Positions 32,875-42,838 of a DNA stretch of 64,000 nucleotides are shown here, in pieces. The stretch's first letter is position 1; each line of letters opens with the position of its first letter. Made by a program: the position numbers and the translations under genes. The notes under the pieces were generated by a model. That model saw nothing but the letters and a program-made list of their open reading frames with translations, ran no database searches and had not been told where the DNA came from. This DNA is from Flavobacteriales bacterium (GTDB taxonomy: Bacteria > Bacteroidota > Bacteroidia > Flavobacteriales_D > Crocinitomicaceae): assembly GCA_947460825.1 (NCBI GenBank), contig CANHHA010000004.1, positions 1-64,000 of the forward strand. Reading direction: 5' to 3'.

Positions 32875-33795
32875 ATGAAACACGCTCTTTATTTATCCCT
32901 ATTTGTATTAATTTTTTCTTCTTGTACAAACAAGGAAAAAACATATACCGTCGCACTAAAAGACCACAAGGATAGCCTCTCTTATGTGCTTGGAGCAATT
33001 AATGCGAAAACGATTGTTAATTCAGGGACTGAAGCCTTTGATAAATTAGATAAGAATCTGGTCTTGAAAGGTTTTAAACAAAACTTAAATGGAACCCCCG
33101 CACAAGCGTGTTTAAACACCCTACAATTACTCTTCGGTCCAACCTACCAAGACTTTAATCCCACATACGTTAAGGAAGGATCCCTCTGTATGGGTAAAAT
33201 GAGTGGGTACGCATTCTTCTTTGACATCCGTAAACTTGGTGCACTCGATAAAATCAATTTTGCCATGGTAAAAAAAGGATTTGAAGACGGCCTGTATAAA
33301 CGAGACACGATGTTTATGAAAGATAATACCATGCGCTTCATGATGACCGAATTCATGACCGGTTTAAATATTTCGAACGGAAATAACATGATGGCCAAGG
33401 CAAAAAAAATATCAGGAATTGCAGTTCTGGAGGGTGGAGTCCTCATGGAAACCATCAAGCCAGGATCCGGACCTCAACCCTCAGCAACCGATGACGTTAA
33501 GGTTCATTACATTTTAACCTCGGCCTTGGGAGATACCATTCAAAGTTCTTATAAAGGAGATGGTAAAGGAAATATTGAGCCTATTCCGTTAGCATTGAAC
33601 GGCGGAGTGATTCCCGGATGGACGATTGCCATACCTCAGATGAAGGTTGGTGGTAAATACCGAATTTTTATTCCGTGGAATTTAGCGTACGGTGAACAGC
33701 AAGGTAAAGAATCCCTTTGCTTTTTAGTGGAATTAATTGCTATAGGAAAGGAGGGAAGCTTTACTGCAAATGCGAAAAACCCACAAGCCCAATGA
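32875..33795 (+). CDS. FKBP-type peptidyl-prolyl isomerase lipoprotein
   Basis: A 306-residue lipoprotein: signal ending FSSC17 (lipobox). A helical FKBP_N dimerisation part (about 30-185) is followed by the FKBP domain (about 195-290, with VKVHYILTSALGDTIQSSY, LNGGVIPGWTIAIPQMKVGGKYRIFIPWNLAYGEQ). It catalyses proline cis-trans isomerisation of exported proteins, probably on the periplasmic face of the outer or inner membrane. The helical N-part has two related segments (GFKQNLNG and GFEDGLYKRD), as in FkpA/Mip proteins. The stop overlaps the next ATG by 4 bp, joining it to a DUF4249 protein. Confidence 0.9.
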   Translation: MKHALYLSLFVLIFSSCTNKEKTYTVALKDHKDSLSYVLGAINAKTIVNSGTEAFDKLDKNLVLKGFKQNLNGTPAQACLNTLQLLFGPTYQDFNPTYVKEGSLCMGKMSGYAFFFDIRKLGALDKINFAMVKKGFEDGLYKRDTMFMKDNTMRFMMTEFMTGLNISNGNNMMAKAKKISGIAVLEGGVLMETIKPGSGPQPSATDDVKVHYILTSALGDTIQSSYKGDGKGNIEPIPLALNGGVIPGWTIAIPQMKVGGKYRIFIPWNLAYGEQQGKESLCFLVELIAIGKEGSFTANAKNPQAQ

Positions 33796-34931
33796 AACGA
33801 TTAGTTATTATATTTCTTCTTGGACTTTTTGGCCTTTCTTCGTGCAACGAAAAAATCGATCTCATCGGGGATTATAAAGAGACTGCTGTTGTTTACGGCT
33901 TGCTAGACCATGCCGACAGTCTTCATTTTATTAAAATTACCCGTGCATTTATTGGCCCGGGAAGTGCCGTTGACTTAGCTCAAATTTCTGATTCAAGCTA
34001 TTTCAACCAAGTTAATGCAACGGTTACAGAATTTATCGGCGATGTAGCCACGCGCACCTGGGTTCTTAAGGATACCCTCGTGATGAATAAAGAAATCAAT
34101 GGAGCATTTTACGGTCCTGAACAAAAGGTATACTATTTCAAGACCTTACCTACCGGACCCAATGAAGTACAACAAGGGCCGCCAAGTGCCTTGACTTCCT
34201 CGCTTAACAAGAATGCTACGTACAAGCTGGAAATCGATATAGACAACGGTAAGTTTAACGTGTTGGGTGAAACAAACCTCGTAAACGGGTTAACGTCCCC
34301 TTCAAACTCCCAAAACTTCAGCTTTAAATTTGCTAACAATCCGGGGTCCTATGTAAGCGCGGGTGTTGCAGCGGTAAATACCTTTGGTAACGCCTATATA
34401 GTCAACACCTCCTTGAAGGTGATTTACAATGAATACATCGGGGTCAATAAAACCGTTTCTTCTTTTGATTGGACGCTGGGTGAATCACCCATTTTACCGG
34501 GCGAGTCACGCACCTTCACGGCATATGGCGAAACCTTCTATACCTTAATGAAGAATAGTGTTAGCAGCGACCCTGCAATCACGCGTAGAACCTTTGAAGG
34601 CATAGAATTCACAATTACTGGAGGTCATGAAGAGCTGTATAATTACATGGTAGTTAATGCCCCAAGTTCTTCTCTATCGCAAAGTAAACCAACCTATACA
34701 AACCTCAGTGTTACCAATGGAAAAGGGGTTGTAGGAATATTCTCTTCCCGCCAGACCCTTAAATTCTATCGTCCCTTTTTCACCAATGCCGCCCAAGCAT
34801 ACATCAGAGCCATAGATAAAAAATCTACGCGGGAATTATGCCAAGGTCCAATTACGGGGTTACTGCTATTTTGCTCCAACCATCCTGGAGATAACGTTGT
34901 TGGCGCCGAAGAATCTTTTGCATGTCAGTAG
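33792..34931 (+). CDS. DUF4249 lipoprotein
   Basis: A 379-residue lipoprotein of the DUF4249 family. The start MKRLVIIFLLGLFGLSSC gives a lipobox with Cys17; an earlier start 25 codons upstream would put the signal inside and was rejected. The body begins NEKIDLIGDYKETAVVYGLLDHADSLHFIKITRAFIG, the usual DUF4249 opening with its repeated beta-strand layout, and continues with an Ig-like beta-sandwich. The family is widespread in Bacteroidota, often beside TonB-dependent receptors, and its function is unknown. Here the neighbour is an FKBP isomerase, with start and stop overlapping (ATGA), so both are made from the same mRNA. Confidence 0.85.
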   Translation: MKRLVIIFLLGLFGLSSCNEKIDLIGDYKETAVVYGLLDHADSLHFIKITRAFIGPGSAVDLAQISDSSYFNQVNATVTEFIGDVATRTWVLKDTLVMNKEINGAFYGPEQKVYYFKTLPTGPNEVQQGPPSALTSSLNKNATYKLEIDIDNGKFNVLGETNLVNGLTSPSNSQNFSFKFANNPGSYVSAGVAAVNTFGNAYIVNTSLKVIYNEYIGVNKTVSSFDWTLGESPILPGESRTFTAYGETFYTLMKNSVSSDPAITRRTFEGIEFTITGGHEELYNYMVVNAPSSSLSQSKPTYTNLSVTNGKGVVGIFSSRQTLKFYRPFFTNAAQAYIRAIDKKSTRELCQGPITGLLLFCSNHPGDNVVGAEESFACQ

Positions 34932-34940
34932 TACAAGGCA

Positions 34941-37418
34941 ATGGATGAGCGTAAAACCTTATTCGTAGATTTAATTCTACCCGTCCCTATTCGGAACCTC
35001 TTTACGTATAGAGTACCATATGAGCTTAATGAGGTTATTTCCATGGGACAGCGCGTGATTGTTCCTTTTGGAAAAAATAAACGCATAACGGGCATTGTTG
35101 CTGCTATCCATGAAAATGCCCCAAGCGCCTATCAGGCCAAATACCTTGAATTTATATTGGACGATAAGCCGATTTTATCGGCGCATCAATTGCATTTTTG
35201 GCATTGGATTGCTGAATATTATTTAGCACCAATTGGAGATGTTATGGCTGCAGCCCTCCCTGCGAACTTTAAACTAGCCAGCGAAACCAAGGTGGTACTT
35301 CATCCGGATTATGATGGGACCGAAGCAACAGACGAACACGAAAAATTAATTCTTGACACCTTAGCGCATCGCGAACAAATTGATTTGAAAGAACTCTCTG
35401 AGATGCTTGAGGTCAAGAACATTCAAATCATCATTAAACGTTTGATTGAAAGACGCTGTGTAATGACCCAAGAGGAAATCAACCAACGGTATACCCCTAA
35501 AACAAAAACCTTCATTCAAATTAACCCAACGTACTCAGAAACGGACTTGAGTAGGATCTTGGAGGAACTTAATGCTCGAACCAATACCCAGGGACAAATG
35601 AATGCGTTACTTAGGGTGATTCAACTGCTACCATCCCATGGAATAGATCAGAAATATTTAGAAAAAAAACAGCTACTAAACCACGAAATAAGTCCAAGCT
35701 CTCTATCGGCGCTTGAAAAGAAAGGAATCCTGATCCAGGAAAAACTGCGCATTGACCGCGTTGGATCAAGGCACGAGGGAAACTCCACCTTTCCGTTATT
35801 GAGCCAAGACCAGTCCGATGCACTTCATGCCATTGAAACCTCTTGGAAAGAAAAAGACATTACCCTGCTCCACGGAGTTACGGGCTCAGGAAAAACAGAA
35901 ATCTATATCCACCTGATTCAATCCTATTTGGATTTAGGAAAACAAATATTGCTGCTCATTCCTGAAATAGCCCTGACCACTCAACTGATACATCGCTTGG
36001 AAAAGTATTTTGGAAAGCAACTTGGCGTATATCATTCCAAATTCAACCAAAACGAACGCGTAGAAATCTGGAATAAGGTCCATGCGAATCACCCCGATGA
36101 ATTCCGGGTAATTATTGGAGCCAGATCCTCTGTGTTTCTTCCGTTCCAAGACCTCGGCTTGGTTATCGTAGATGAGGAACACGAAAGTTCGTATAAACAA
36201 CATGATCCATCGCCTCGCTATCATGGCCGTGATGCAAGTATTTATCTAGCGAGAATGTTTAAGGCCAAAGTTCTTCTAGGGTCTGCAACTCCCTCATTAG
36301 AGTCGTACCAAAATACCTTGGATGAAAAATACGGATACGTGCGTTTAGATGCTCGGTTTGGCGACATCAGCATGCCAGAAATACTGATTGCCAATACACT
36401 CAAGGAAACGGCAGGAAAATCTATGACCTCACATTTCTCCAGTTTATTGATCGAACAGATGACTATGGCCCTTGGAAACAAGGAGCAAGTGATCCTTTTT
36501 CAAAACCGACGAGGATATACCCCGTATTGGTCATGTGAAATCTGTGGATGGATCCCAAAGTGTGACGCATGCGACGTCTCTCTAACCTATCACAAACACG
36601 TCAACTTACTCAAGTGTCATTATTGCGGATACACTAGTCCTCCAATGGGTAGCTGTGGTGCCTGCGGAAGTCACAAACTTAAAATGCAAGGATTTGGGAC
36701 AGAAAAAATTGAGGATGAATTAGCAGCGGTATTTCCAGAAGCAAAAATAGCCAGAATGGATTTAGATACCACTCGCTCAAAACATGCCTATTCCGAATTA
36801 ATTACGCGCTTTGAAGACCGAGAAATCGATGTATTGATTGGAACTCAAATGCTGTCTAAAGGCCTGGATTTTGACCATGTCAGTTTAGTCGGTATCCTTG
36901 ATGCGGATCATTTATTAAACCGCCCAGACTTTAGAGCATACGAGCGCGGATTTCAATTAATGACCCAGGTAGCGGGAAGAGCTGGAAGGAAAAACAAGCG
37001 GGGTAAGGTCGTAATTCAAACCAAACAACCCGACCATTGGGTATTGCAACTAGTCACTTCACACGATACTATTGCATTTATTAAGAATGAATTGATTGAA
37101 CGCAAGAATTTCAACTATCCCCCATTCACCAAACTATTGGTAATCACCTTAAAACATGCCGACGAGCACTTATTAAGCAGGGCTTCTCTTGATTTGGCTA
37201 TGCATTTAAAAAATGCCCTGAAAGAACGGGTGCTTGGTCCCGAATTCCCCATCGTGAAACGCATACAAAACCAATTTCAAAAAGAAATTAAACTCAAGTA
37301 TGAAAAGACACTTTCGGATAAAAAAATTAAGGAGCACCTCTTGGCACTCCTTAATCAATTCTACGAAACGGTTCCTTATAAAACTATCAAAGTAAGTATA
37401 GACGTAGACGCATATTAA
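34941..37418 (+). CDS. priA: primosomal helicase PriA
   Basis: PriA restarts collapsed replication forks: it binds forks, unwinds the lagging strand and reloads DnaB. The 825-residue protein has the N-terminal 3'-DNA binding domain (about 1-105), the winged helix (about 115-200), and a helicase with Walker [12 protein letters not shown] and [11 protein letters not shown]alker B. The zinc-binding region has four CxxC pairs: CEICGW, CDACDV, CHYCGY and CGACG. The C-terminal domain ends with [10 protein letters not shown]. The TAA overlaps the TAA of the convergent sigma factor gene in a 4-bp TTAA. It follows the DUF4249 gene by 9 bp, likely as a chance operon member. Confidence 0.96.
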   Translation: MDERKTLFVDLILPVPIRNLFTYRVPYELNEVISMGQRVIVPFGKNKRITGIVAAIHENAPSAYQAKYLEFILDDKPILSAHQLHFWHWIAEYYLAPIGDVMAAALPANFKLASETKVVLHPDYDGTEATDEHEKLILDTLAHREQIDLKELSEMLEVKNIQIIIKRLIERRCVMTQEEINQRYTPKTKTFIQINPTYSETDLSRILEELNARTNTQGQMNALLRVIQLLPSHGIDQKYLEKKQLLNHEISPSSLSALEKKGILIQEKLRIDRVGSRHEGNSTFPLLSQDQSDALHAIETSWKEKDITLLHGVTGSGKTEIYIHLIQSYLDLGKQILLLIPEIALTTQLIHRLEKYFGKQLGVYHSKFNQNERVEIWNKVHANHPDEFRVIIGARSSVFLPFQDLGLVIVDEEHESSYKQHDPSPRYHGRDASIYLARMFKAKVLLGSATPSLESYQNTLDEKYGYVRLDARFGDISMPEILIANTLKETAGKSMTSHFSSLLIEQMTMALGNKEQVILFQNRRGYTPYWSCEICGWIPKCDACDVSLTYHKHVNLLKCHYCGYTSPPMGSCGACGSHKLKMQGFGTEKIEDELAAVFPEAKIARMDLDTTRSKHAYSELITRFEDREIDVLIGTQMLSKGLDFDHVSLVGILDADHLLNRPDFRAYERGFQLMTQVAGRAGRKNKRGKVVIQTKQPDHWVLQLVTSHDTIAFIKNELIERKNFNYPPFTKLLVITLKHADEHLLSRASLDLAMHLKNALKERVLGPEFPIVKRIQNQFQKEIKLKYEKTLSDKKIKEHLLALLNQFYETVPYKTIKVSIDVDAY

Positions 37419-38284
37419 CCTAAATAACTTTTAAGAATCTTGTTCTTTGATGTATGTTTTAGGCGGCGAATTGCTTTTTCCTTTATTTGTCGCACGCGTT
37501 CTCTGGTTAAATCAAATCGATCTCCAATTTCCTCCAAGGACATCGGCGGACGACCTTCTAAGCCATAAAACATAGAAATTACTTCGCTTTCTCTTGGAGT
37601 TAAACTAAGTAAAGACCGTTTGATATCACTTCTTAGGGATTCGATTGTTAAATTATTCTCTGGGCTAGGCATGCCTTCACCGCTAAGTACATCATACATG
37701 TTGGATGAAGATTCATCTCCTTCAACTAAGGGTGCATCCATAGAAATATGTCTACCATTCTGCGCCAAAGATTGCTTAACCTCATCCGTACTGCAATCTA
37801 AAAACTCTGCCAATTCCTCTGCGGAGGGCGGTCGTTCAAACTTTTGCTCTAACTCAGAAAAGGCGCGGTTGATTTTGTTAATGTTCCCGATTTTATTCAA
37901 GGGTAAGCGTACAATCCTTGCCTGTTCCGCTAGCGCTTGAAGAATCGACTGTCGAATCCACCATACGGCATAGGAAATAAATTTAAACCCTCGAGTTTCA
38001 TCGAAACGCTCTGCAGCTTTAATTAATCCGAGATTTCCCTCGTTAATTAAATCTGGGAGTGCTAACCCTTGGTTTTGATATTGTTTCGAAACGGAAACCA
38101 CAAATCGAAGATTCGCCTTGGTCAAGCGCTCGAGCGCTGCTCGATCCCCTGTCCGAATTCTTCGTGCCAATTCCACTTCTTCATCCGCGGTAATCAAATC
38201 TACTCTTCCAATCTCTTGAAGGTATTTATCAAGTGATGCCGTTTCTCGGTTGGTTACCTGTTTCGCAATTTTAAGCTGCCTCAT
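37415..38284 (-). CDS. rpoD: primary RNA polymerase sigma factor
   Basis: This is the Bacteroidota-type primary sigma-70 factor. It has 289 residues and no region 1.1, which matches the short housekeeping sigma of this phylum. It starts with region 1.2 ([29 protein letters not shown]), followed by region 2 ([24 protein letters not shown]), region 3, and region 4 with [27 protein letters not shown] as the -33 helix. It recognises TAnnTTTG -7 boxes, of which many are visible in this window. It is convergent with priA (stop codons overlap) and runs behind trpS, with 96 bp between. Confidence 0.95.
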   Translation of the reverse strand: MRQLKIAKQVTNRETASLDKYLQEIGRVDLITADEEVELARRIRTGDRAALERLTKANLRFVVSVSKQYQNQGLALPDLINEGNLGLIKAAERFDETRGFKFISYAVWWIRQSILQALAEQARIVRLPLNKIGNINKINRAFSELEQKFERPPSAEELAEFLDCSTDEVKQSLAQNGRHISMDAPLVEGDESSSNMYDVLSGEGMPSPENNLTIESLRSDIKRSLLSLTPRESEVISMFYGLEGRPPMSLEEIGDRFDLTRERVRQIKEKAIRRLKHTSKNKILKSYLG

Positions 38285-38329
38285 AAACTATTGTATTTAA
38301 AGTCGTGAAGACTCTAACGCACAAACATC

Positions 38330-38348
38330 AAAAAGGTTAGTCCTTTTT
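38330..38348. terminator. possible terminator of trpS
   Basis: AAAAAGG-TTAGT-CCTTTTT forms a perfect 7-bp stem in the 95 bp between trpS and rpoD. It is A/T-dominated, so the call is weak. Confidence 0.35.
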
Positions 38349-38379
38349 ATGAAAAAAGTTCAAAAAACTTTGTAAATAC

Positions 38380-39357
38380 TTAGGAAATTCGTAATCCGAG
38401 AGACTGGCGAACGCGGTTTAGTACCGGATTAGCTACAGCACTGGCCCGTTGCGCTCCATCCAATAAGATTCCCTCCACCTCCGAGGGATGATTCATAAAA
38501 TAAGTGTACTGGGTTCGTTCCGAAGCAAATCGTGAACAAATAAGTTCAAACAAGGCCTGCTTGGCATGACCATACCCATATCCTCCTGTCAGGTAATTCG
38601 AACGCATTACTTCAACTTCAGCTGGTTCTGCAAGCAATTGATATATACTGAATACAGTGCACGTATCCGGATTTTTAGGAGCCTCAAGCGGTGTGCTGTC
38701 AGATGAGATACTCATAATACGCTTTCGCAATCCCTTCTCGTCTTCAAAGATATCGATGATGTTGTTTCGAGATTTACTCATCTTTTGCCCATCAATTCCA
38801 GGAATCAGCATGGTTTGTTCATTGATATGCTCATCGGGCAACACGAACACCTCCCCCATCTTAGCGTTAAATCGAGCGGCTATGTCTCGGGTAAATTCAA
38901 GATGCTGCAATTGATCTTTTCCAACGGGTACTTGATTCGCATCATATAATAGAATGTCCGCTGCCATTAACATCGGGTAAGTAAATAAGCCCCCATTCAC
39001 ATCTTCTAAGCGGTCTGCCTTATCTTTAAAACTGTGCGCTAAGGTTAATCTTTGGTAAGGAAAAAACGTTAATAAATACCACATAAGCTCCGAAACTTGC
39101 GGAACATCACTTTGGCGATAAAACACCACATTATTTGGATTCAAACCACATGCAAGCCATGTTGCGGCAGTGGATAGGGTATTGCTTTTGAGGAGCAAAG
39201 GGTCCTTGATTTGAGTTAACGAATGTAGATCCGCGATGAATAAAAAGGATTCATTATCAGGTACCTCAGACATCTTGATGGCGGGAATAATTGCCCCCAG
39301 GATGTTCCCAAGATGTGGTGTGCCGGTGCTTTGTATTCCTGTTAAAACTCTTGCCAT
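38380..39357 (-). CDS. trpS: tryptophanyl-tRNA synthetase
   Basis: TrpS activates tryptophan and loads it on tRNA-Trp. The 325-residue class I enzyme has the HIGH-like TGTPHLGNILGAI (about 12-24), the ADLHSLTQIKDP segment, KDQLQHLEFTRDIAARFN binding the ATP/Trp pocket, and the KMSKS loop in GIDGQKMSKSRNNI. Length and the C-terminal RASAVANPVLNRVRQSLG fit the family. A perfect TATTTTTG -7 box lies 12 nt upstream. It runs in the same direction as rpoD, which lies 95 bp downstream, and is divergent from the acyltransferase gene. Confidence 0.96.
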   Translation of the reverse strand: MARVLTGIQSTGTPHLGNILGAIIPAIKMSEVPDNESFLFIADLHSLTQIKDPLLLKSNTLSTAATWLACGLNPNNVVFYRQSDVPQVSELMWYLLTFFPYQRLTLAHSFKDKADRLEDVNGGLFTYPMLMAADILLYDANQVPVGKDQLQHLEFTRDIAARFNAKMGEVFVLPDEHINEQTMLIPGIDGQKMSKSRNNIIDIFEDEKGLRKRIMSISSDSTPLEAPKNPDTCTVFSIYQLLAEPAEVEVMRSNYLTGGYGYGHAKQALFELICSRFASERTQYTYFMNHPSEVEGILLDGAQRASAVANPVLNRVRQSLGLRIS

Positions 39358-39369
39358 TCGTTCTTTCTA

Positions 39370-39377
39370 CAAAAATA
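39370..39377 (-). promoter_or_regulatory. -7 box (TATTTTTG) of trpS
   Basis: A perfect TAnnTTTG located 12 nt before the trpS ATG at 39357. Confidence 0.5.
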
Positions 39378-39417
39378 ACAAATCAGTAGATAAATTCACG
39401 AAATCAAGTTAATTCCT

Positions 39418-39425
39418 TACTTTTG
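39418..39425 (+). promoter_or_regulatory. -7 box (TACTTTTG) of the acyltransferase gene
   Basis: It ends 3 nt before the ATG at 39429. Either the mRNA is leaderless or translation starts at the next in-frame ATG (39447). Confidence 0.5.
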
Positions 39426-39428
39426 GCC

Positions 39429-40187
39429 ATGCGTATTTTTTTTGGAATGCTATCGCTACTTTGGAAGGTCTATATCGCCATTGTTTTCTTTTTCTTTGCG
39501 CTAAGTTTATTTCCTATTTTTTGGGGGATCATCCAATCGCCTAAAACAAAGAATTACAGCTTTTCCCTGTTCATCTTTTGGAGTTATATGATGCGGATAT
39601 GCTGTTTTTATCCCATTAAGAAAATTGTACACGGGGAGCTTCCAAAAGGACCCTATATCATTGTAGCTAATCACACCTCGTATTTGGATATCTTTTTTAT
39701 GTACTCAATTGTTCCTCAGCATCAATTCATGTTTTTAGGAAAAAGTGAAATTCTGAGTTATCCCATTGTAAGCACTTACTTTAAAAACATGAATGTCCCT
39801 GTTTTTAGACATGATAAATCCAAGGCTGGCCGGGCATATACCAATGCCATTAAAGCCTATGAACAAGGGTATTCATTGGTAATATTTCCAGAAGGTACAT
39901 TTCCGGAAAAAGATCTACCTAAAATGGTCGCTTTCAAAGCAGGAGCCTTCAAATTAGCCAAGCAATTGAACGCACCGATATTCCCAATTACTTTCATGAA
40001 TAACTATAAGCTGTTTTCAGATCCTATGGAATGGCTTGGACCGGCGCGCCCAGGACTTGCTACGGTACATTTACATGCTTTGGTAAGCAAAGAGGAAGTT
40101 GAATCCATGAGTGCTGATGAATTAAAAGACCATTGTTTTCGCATTATTTCAAAACCTTTGGAAGAAGCTCATCCAGAACTTTATTAA
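39429..40187 (+). CDS. 1-acyl-sn-glycerol-3-phosphate acyltransferase (PlsC-like)
   Basis: This enzyme adds the second acyl chain to lysophosphatidic acid to make phosphatidic acid in the membrane. The 252-residue protein has one or two N-terminal membrane helices (about 7-35), the catalytic NH82TSYLD87 (HX4D) block, and the substrate-binding EGTFPEKDLPKM motif. The region FKLAKQLNAPIFPITFMNNY follows the usual order. A -7 box sits 3 nt from the ATG at 39429; if transcription begins at or after the ATG, the second in-frame ATG at 39447 (MLSLLWKV) could be the true start. gatC follows with 9 bp between, but has its own box. Confidence 0.9.
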   Translation: MRIFFGMLSLLWKVYIAIVFFFFALSLFPIFWGIIQSPKTKNYSFSLFIFWSYMMRICCFYPIKKIVHGELPKGPYIIVANHTSYLDIFFMYSIVPQHQFMFLGKSEILSYPIVSTYFKNMNVPVFRHDKSKAGRAYTNAIKAYEQGYSLVIFPEGTFPEKDLPKMVAFKAGAFKLAKQLNAPIFPITFMNNYKLFSDPMEWLGPARPGLATVHLHALVSKEEVESMSADELKDHCFRIISKPLEEAHPELY

Positions 40188-40192
40188 CTTTG
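40185..40192 (+). promoter_or_regulatory. -7 box (TAACTTTG) of gatC, overlapping the acyltransferase stop
   Basis: A perfect TAnnTTTG that uses the TAA stop codon of the upstream gene and ends 4 nt before the gatC ATG. It suggests a leaderless gatC mRNA. Confidence 0.5.
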
Positions 40193-40196
40193 ACCT

Positions 40197-40496
40197 ATGA
40201 AAATAGACGATGCCCTCATTAATCACTTGAGTAATCTAGCAAAACTTTCCTTTGAGGGTGAGCATAGAGCGGCTCTGAAAAAAGATTTAGAGAAAATTAT
40301 CGGATTTATGGATCAGTTGAATACCCTAAATACGGATCAGGTGGAACCTCTTGTTTTTATGACCGATGAAGTCAATCGGCTTCGTAAGGATGAAGCACGG
40401 TTAGAAATCTCAAAAACAGATGCGCTGAAAAATGGCCCAAAACACGACAGCGATTACTTCAGAATTCCTAAGGTAAAAGGAAAACATTCTAACTAA
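40197..40496 (+). CDS. gatC: Asp-tRNA(Asn)/Glu-tRNA(Gln) amidotransferase subunit C
   Basis: GatC stabilises the GatA-GatB complex that amidates misacylated Glu-tRNA-Gln or Asp-tRNA-Asn. The 99-residue protein has the full-length signature LINHLSNLAKLSFEGEHRAALKKDLEKIIGFMDQLNTLNTDQVEPL, then a GPKHDSDYFRIPKVKGK end. GatA and GatB genes are not in the window, as is usual in this phylum. Its TAA overlaps the TAG of the convergent zinc-finger gene within a 4-bp CTAA. Confidence 0.93.
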   Translation: MKIDDALINHLSNLAKLSFEGEHRAALKKDLEKIIGFMDQLNTLNTDQVEPLVFMTDEVNRLRKDEARLEISKTDALKNGPKHDSDYFRIPKVKGKHSN

Positions 40497-40855
40497 GAAA
40501 TGTACTGGGATTTTTCAACAATTACGCAGCGGTTGTTTTGTTGTTTTAGATACCCTAATTCATAACAAAAAAAATAGGTCTCTCCTTTTTTGGTTTGAAA
40601 TAAATTAGTGTGGTAGTTAAAATTATATCCTAACTCAATCAAGTCAGTAATTGGTTTAACACAATGTTTTTTAGTCAGCAACTCCTCTAAAATCCGTCGA
40701 TTTTTACGTAAAATTCGGTTGACTTTACGCACCGTAGCATTGCTATCTTCGTTCAATCGATTATTGAACGTATTTCGACAATAATCGGAACAGAATTTTT
40801 GATCTTTCCTGCCCTTTAACACTTCATTACATTCATGGCAATGACGTTGATTCAT
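40493..40855 (-). CDS. small zinc-finger-like protein
   Basis: A 120-residue protein with an N-terminal zinc ribbon, CHECNEVLKGRKDQKFCSDYCRN (C-x2-C...C-x3-C), like the DUF2116 or FCS-type ribbons. A basic helical part (RKVNRILRKNRRILEELL) follows, then a conserved C-terminal fold (LIELGYNFNYHTNLFQTKKGETYFFCYELGYL). Similar proteins occur across Bacteroidota and are probably nucleic-acid binding; this is an inference from the ribbon and basic helix. The start is set at MNQRHCHE; a further ATG six codons upstream (40873) adds no conserved sequence. It is divergent from the MoxR operon. Confidence 0.75.
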   Translation of the reverse strand: MNQRHCHECNEVLKGRKDQKFCSDYCRNTFNNRLNEDSNATVRKVNRILRKNRRILEELLTKKHCVKPITDLIELGYNFNYHTNLFQTKKGETYFFCYELGYLKQQNNRCVIVEKSQYIS

Positions 40856-40942
40856 AGTATTGGTGATTAACAAGAATTAACAAGTAATACCCAGGGAAAG
40901 CCTCGAAATTGTGCCAATTTTAGCCTTTGAAAATACCCTTAA

Positions 40943-41965
40943 ATGGAACATATGCTTACCCAAGAATTGCATCGAACTGAACAATTACGTCAAATTGCTG
41001 AAAAAATTGCATTAGAACACCAAGTTTTGTCGGTACTCAAACGAGAAATTTCTAAAAAAATCGTTGGACAACAACAGCTGATTGACCGACTGCTGATTGC
41101 CTTACTCTCGAATGGGCACATTTTACTAGAGGGAGTTCCAGGCTTAGCGAAAACCTTGGCTATAAAAACATTATCTGATGCCGTTGATGGATCGTTTAGT
41201 CGAATTCAATTTACCCCGGATTTACTCCCAGCAGACCTTACAGGGACTCAAATCTATCAGCAAAAATCCGAGAAGTTTGTGGTAAAGAAAGGACCTGTTT
41301 TTGCTTCTTTTGTCTTAGCAGACGAAATTAATCGCGCTCCAGCAAAAGTACAAAGCGCCTTACTTGAGGCAATGCAAGAACGACAAGTAACCATTGGAGA
41401 CGAAACGTTTCCGCTTCCAAGTCCCTTTCTCGTAATGGCTACTCAAAACCCCATTGAGCAAGAAGGTACTTACCCGCTACCCGAAGCGCAAGTGGATCGA
41501 TTTATGCTCAAAGTAAGCATTGGATATCCTTCTAAATCTGAGGAATTACAAATTATCCGAAATCACATTCAACCGGCGTTGCAACAAAAAGTAAATCCGG
41601 TAATTTCCTTGGCTGAAATTGAGCGTATGCGCCGCTTGGTCGAAGAAATATACATGGATGAAAAAATAGAATCCTATATCGTATCGTTAGTATTTGCCAC
41701 TCGCTATCCCGCAGACTACGGAATCGGTGATCTCGCTCATTATATTTCATTTGGCGCATCACCACGAGGCAGCATCAATCTTGCCGTAGCGGCAAAAGCC
41801 CATGCATTTTTAAACGGTAGAGCCTTTGTGATTCCGGACGATGTTCAAGCCATGGCCCCAGACGTATTAAAACATCGGATGGGTCTGAGCTATGAGGCAG
41901 AAGTTGCTAATCTAAAACCGGAAGATTTAATTCAACAAATTATATCTCGCGTTGAAGTTCCATAA
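40943..41965 (+). CDS. MoxR family AAA+ ATPase
   Basis: MoxR ATPases act as chaperones that prepare VWA-domain partners or metal-containing enzymes. The 340-residue protein has Walker A LLEGVPGLAKTLAI (about 60-73), Walker B FVLADEINRAPAKVQSALLEAMQE, sensor 1 MATQNPIEQEGTYPLPEAQVDRF, and the C-terminal lid with YEAEVANLKPEDLI. The first residues (MEHMLTQE) may begin at either of two ATGs. It starts a seven-gene run, moxR-DUF58-BatD-like-batA-batB-batC-batD, known as the Bat (Bacteroides aerotolerance) operon. Downstream genes are tightly spaced or overlapping. Confidence 0.93.
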   Translation: MEHMLTQELHRTEQLRQIAEKIALEHQVLSVLKREISKKIVGQQQLIDRLLIALLSNGHILLEGVPGLAKTLAIKTLSDAVDGSFSRIQFTPDLLPADLTGTQIYQQKSEKFVVKKGPVFASFVLADEINRAPAKVQSALLEAMQERQVTIGDETFPLPSPFLVMATQNPIEQEGTYPLPEAQVDRFMLKVSIGYPSKSEELQIIRNHIQPALQQKVNPVISLAEIERMRRLVEEIYMDEKIESYIVSLVFATRYPADYGIGDLAHYISFGASPRGSINLAVAAKAHAFLNGRAFVIPDDVQAMAPDVLKHRMGLSYEAEVANLKPEDLIQQIISRVEVP

Positions 41966-41968
41966 TGC

Positions 41969-42838
41969 ATGAATAGAGAAGAAATCCTGAAACGGATACG
42001 AACCATTGAAATCGCATCCAAAGGCCTAAGTAAAGACTTATACTCTGGGCAATATAAAACAGCCTTCAAAGGGCGTGGAATGTCGTTTTCAGAGGTTCGT
42101 GACTATCATTACGGAGATGAGATTCGTGCAATTGACTGGAATGTTACCGCTCGATATAATACGCCTTATGTAAAAGTATTTGAAGAAGAGCGCGCATTAA
42201 CGGTCATGGTTTTGATCGATGTGTCGGCGTCTTTTTATTATGGCTCAGGAACTCATTCAAAGATTGAAAAAGCCGTTGAATTTTTAGCCACCATTGGATT
42301 TTCAGCACTTGCGAACAACGATAAAACAGGGGCTATCTTCTTCGCAAACGACGTTGAATGTTACATTCCTCCAAAGAAAGGTAGAGATCATATCCTATTA
42401 ATGATTGACCGATTAATCGCATTTCAACCTAAAGATACGGGCACATCCTTGAGCGCCCCTCTAAAAACCTTGAGACATACCCAAAAGAAACGATGTATTT
42501 GCTTCCTAGTTTCTGACTTTATTGATGATTCGGTTAACCTAGATGAATTATCATTAACCAAAAAATATCACGATTTGATTGGTGTTAAAATCAACGATCC
42601 GAGTGAAAGAGAATTACGAATTCCCGCCTTTTATCAAGTGATAAATCCAGAAACAAAAAGAACAGAATGGGTCAATGGATTTTCAGCGTATGTGAAGTCC
42701 GTGTTTACATCAACCTATCACGTACATCAAGACTTTGTTAAACAGGCACTTGAAACACGCGGAATTTCTTTAATTACCTTAAGTACGGAAGGGTCTATTG
42801 CCGCTCCCTTAGCTCATTTTTTTAACAAGCGAAAATGA
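41969..42838 (+). CDS. DUF58 domain protein of the Bat operon
   Basis: A 289-residue cytoplasmic protein. The DUF58 domain starts LYSGQYKTAFKGRGMSFSEVRDYHYGDEIRAIDWNVTARY, the conserved core, and is followed by a VWA-like part with VLIDVSASFYYGSG as the MIDAS-type DxSxS motif. DUF58 proteins sit after MoxR ATPases and are thought to be their clients, but the molecular role is not established. It begins 3 bp after moxR, and its end overlaps the next start (TGA/ATG) by 4 bp. Confidence 0.93.
   Translation: MNREEILKRIRTIEIASKGLSKDLYSGQYKTAFKGRGMSFSEVRDYHYGDEIRAIDWNVTARYNTPYVKVFEEERALTVMVLIDVSASFYYGSGTHSKIEKAVEFLATIGFSALANNDKTGAIFFANDVECYIPPKKGRDHILLMIDRLIAFQPKDTGTSLSAPLKTLRHTQKKRCICFLVSDFIDDSVNLDELSLTKKYHDLIGVKINDPSERELRIPAFYQVINPETKRTEWVNGFSAYVKSVFTSTYHVHQDFVKQALETRGISLITLSTEGSIAAPLAHFFNKRK

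Noticed and set aside
33717-33791. Earlier start for the DUF4249 protein
   Set aside because: It would bury the lipoprotein signal and overlaps the FKBP coding sequence in a different frame.
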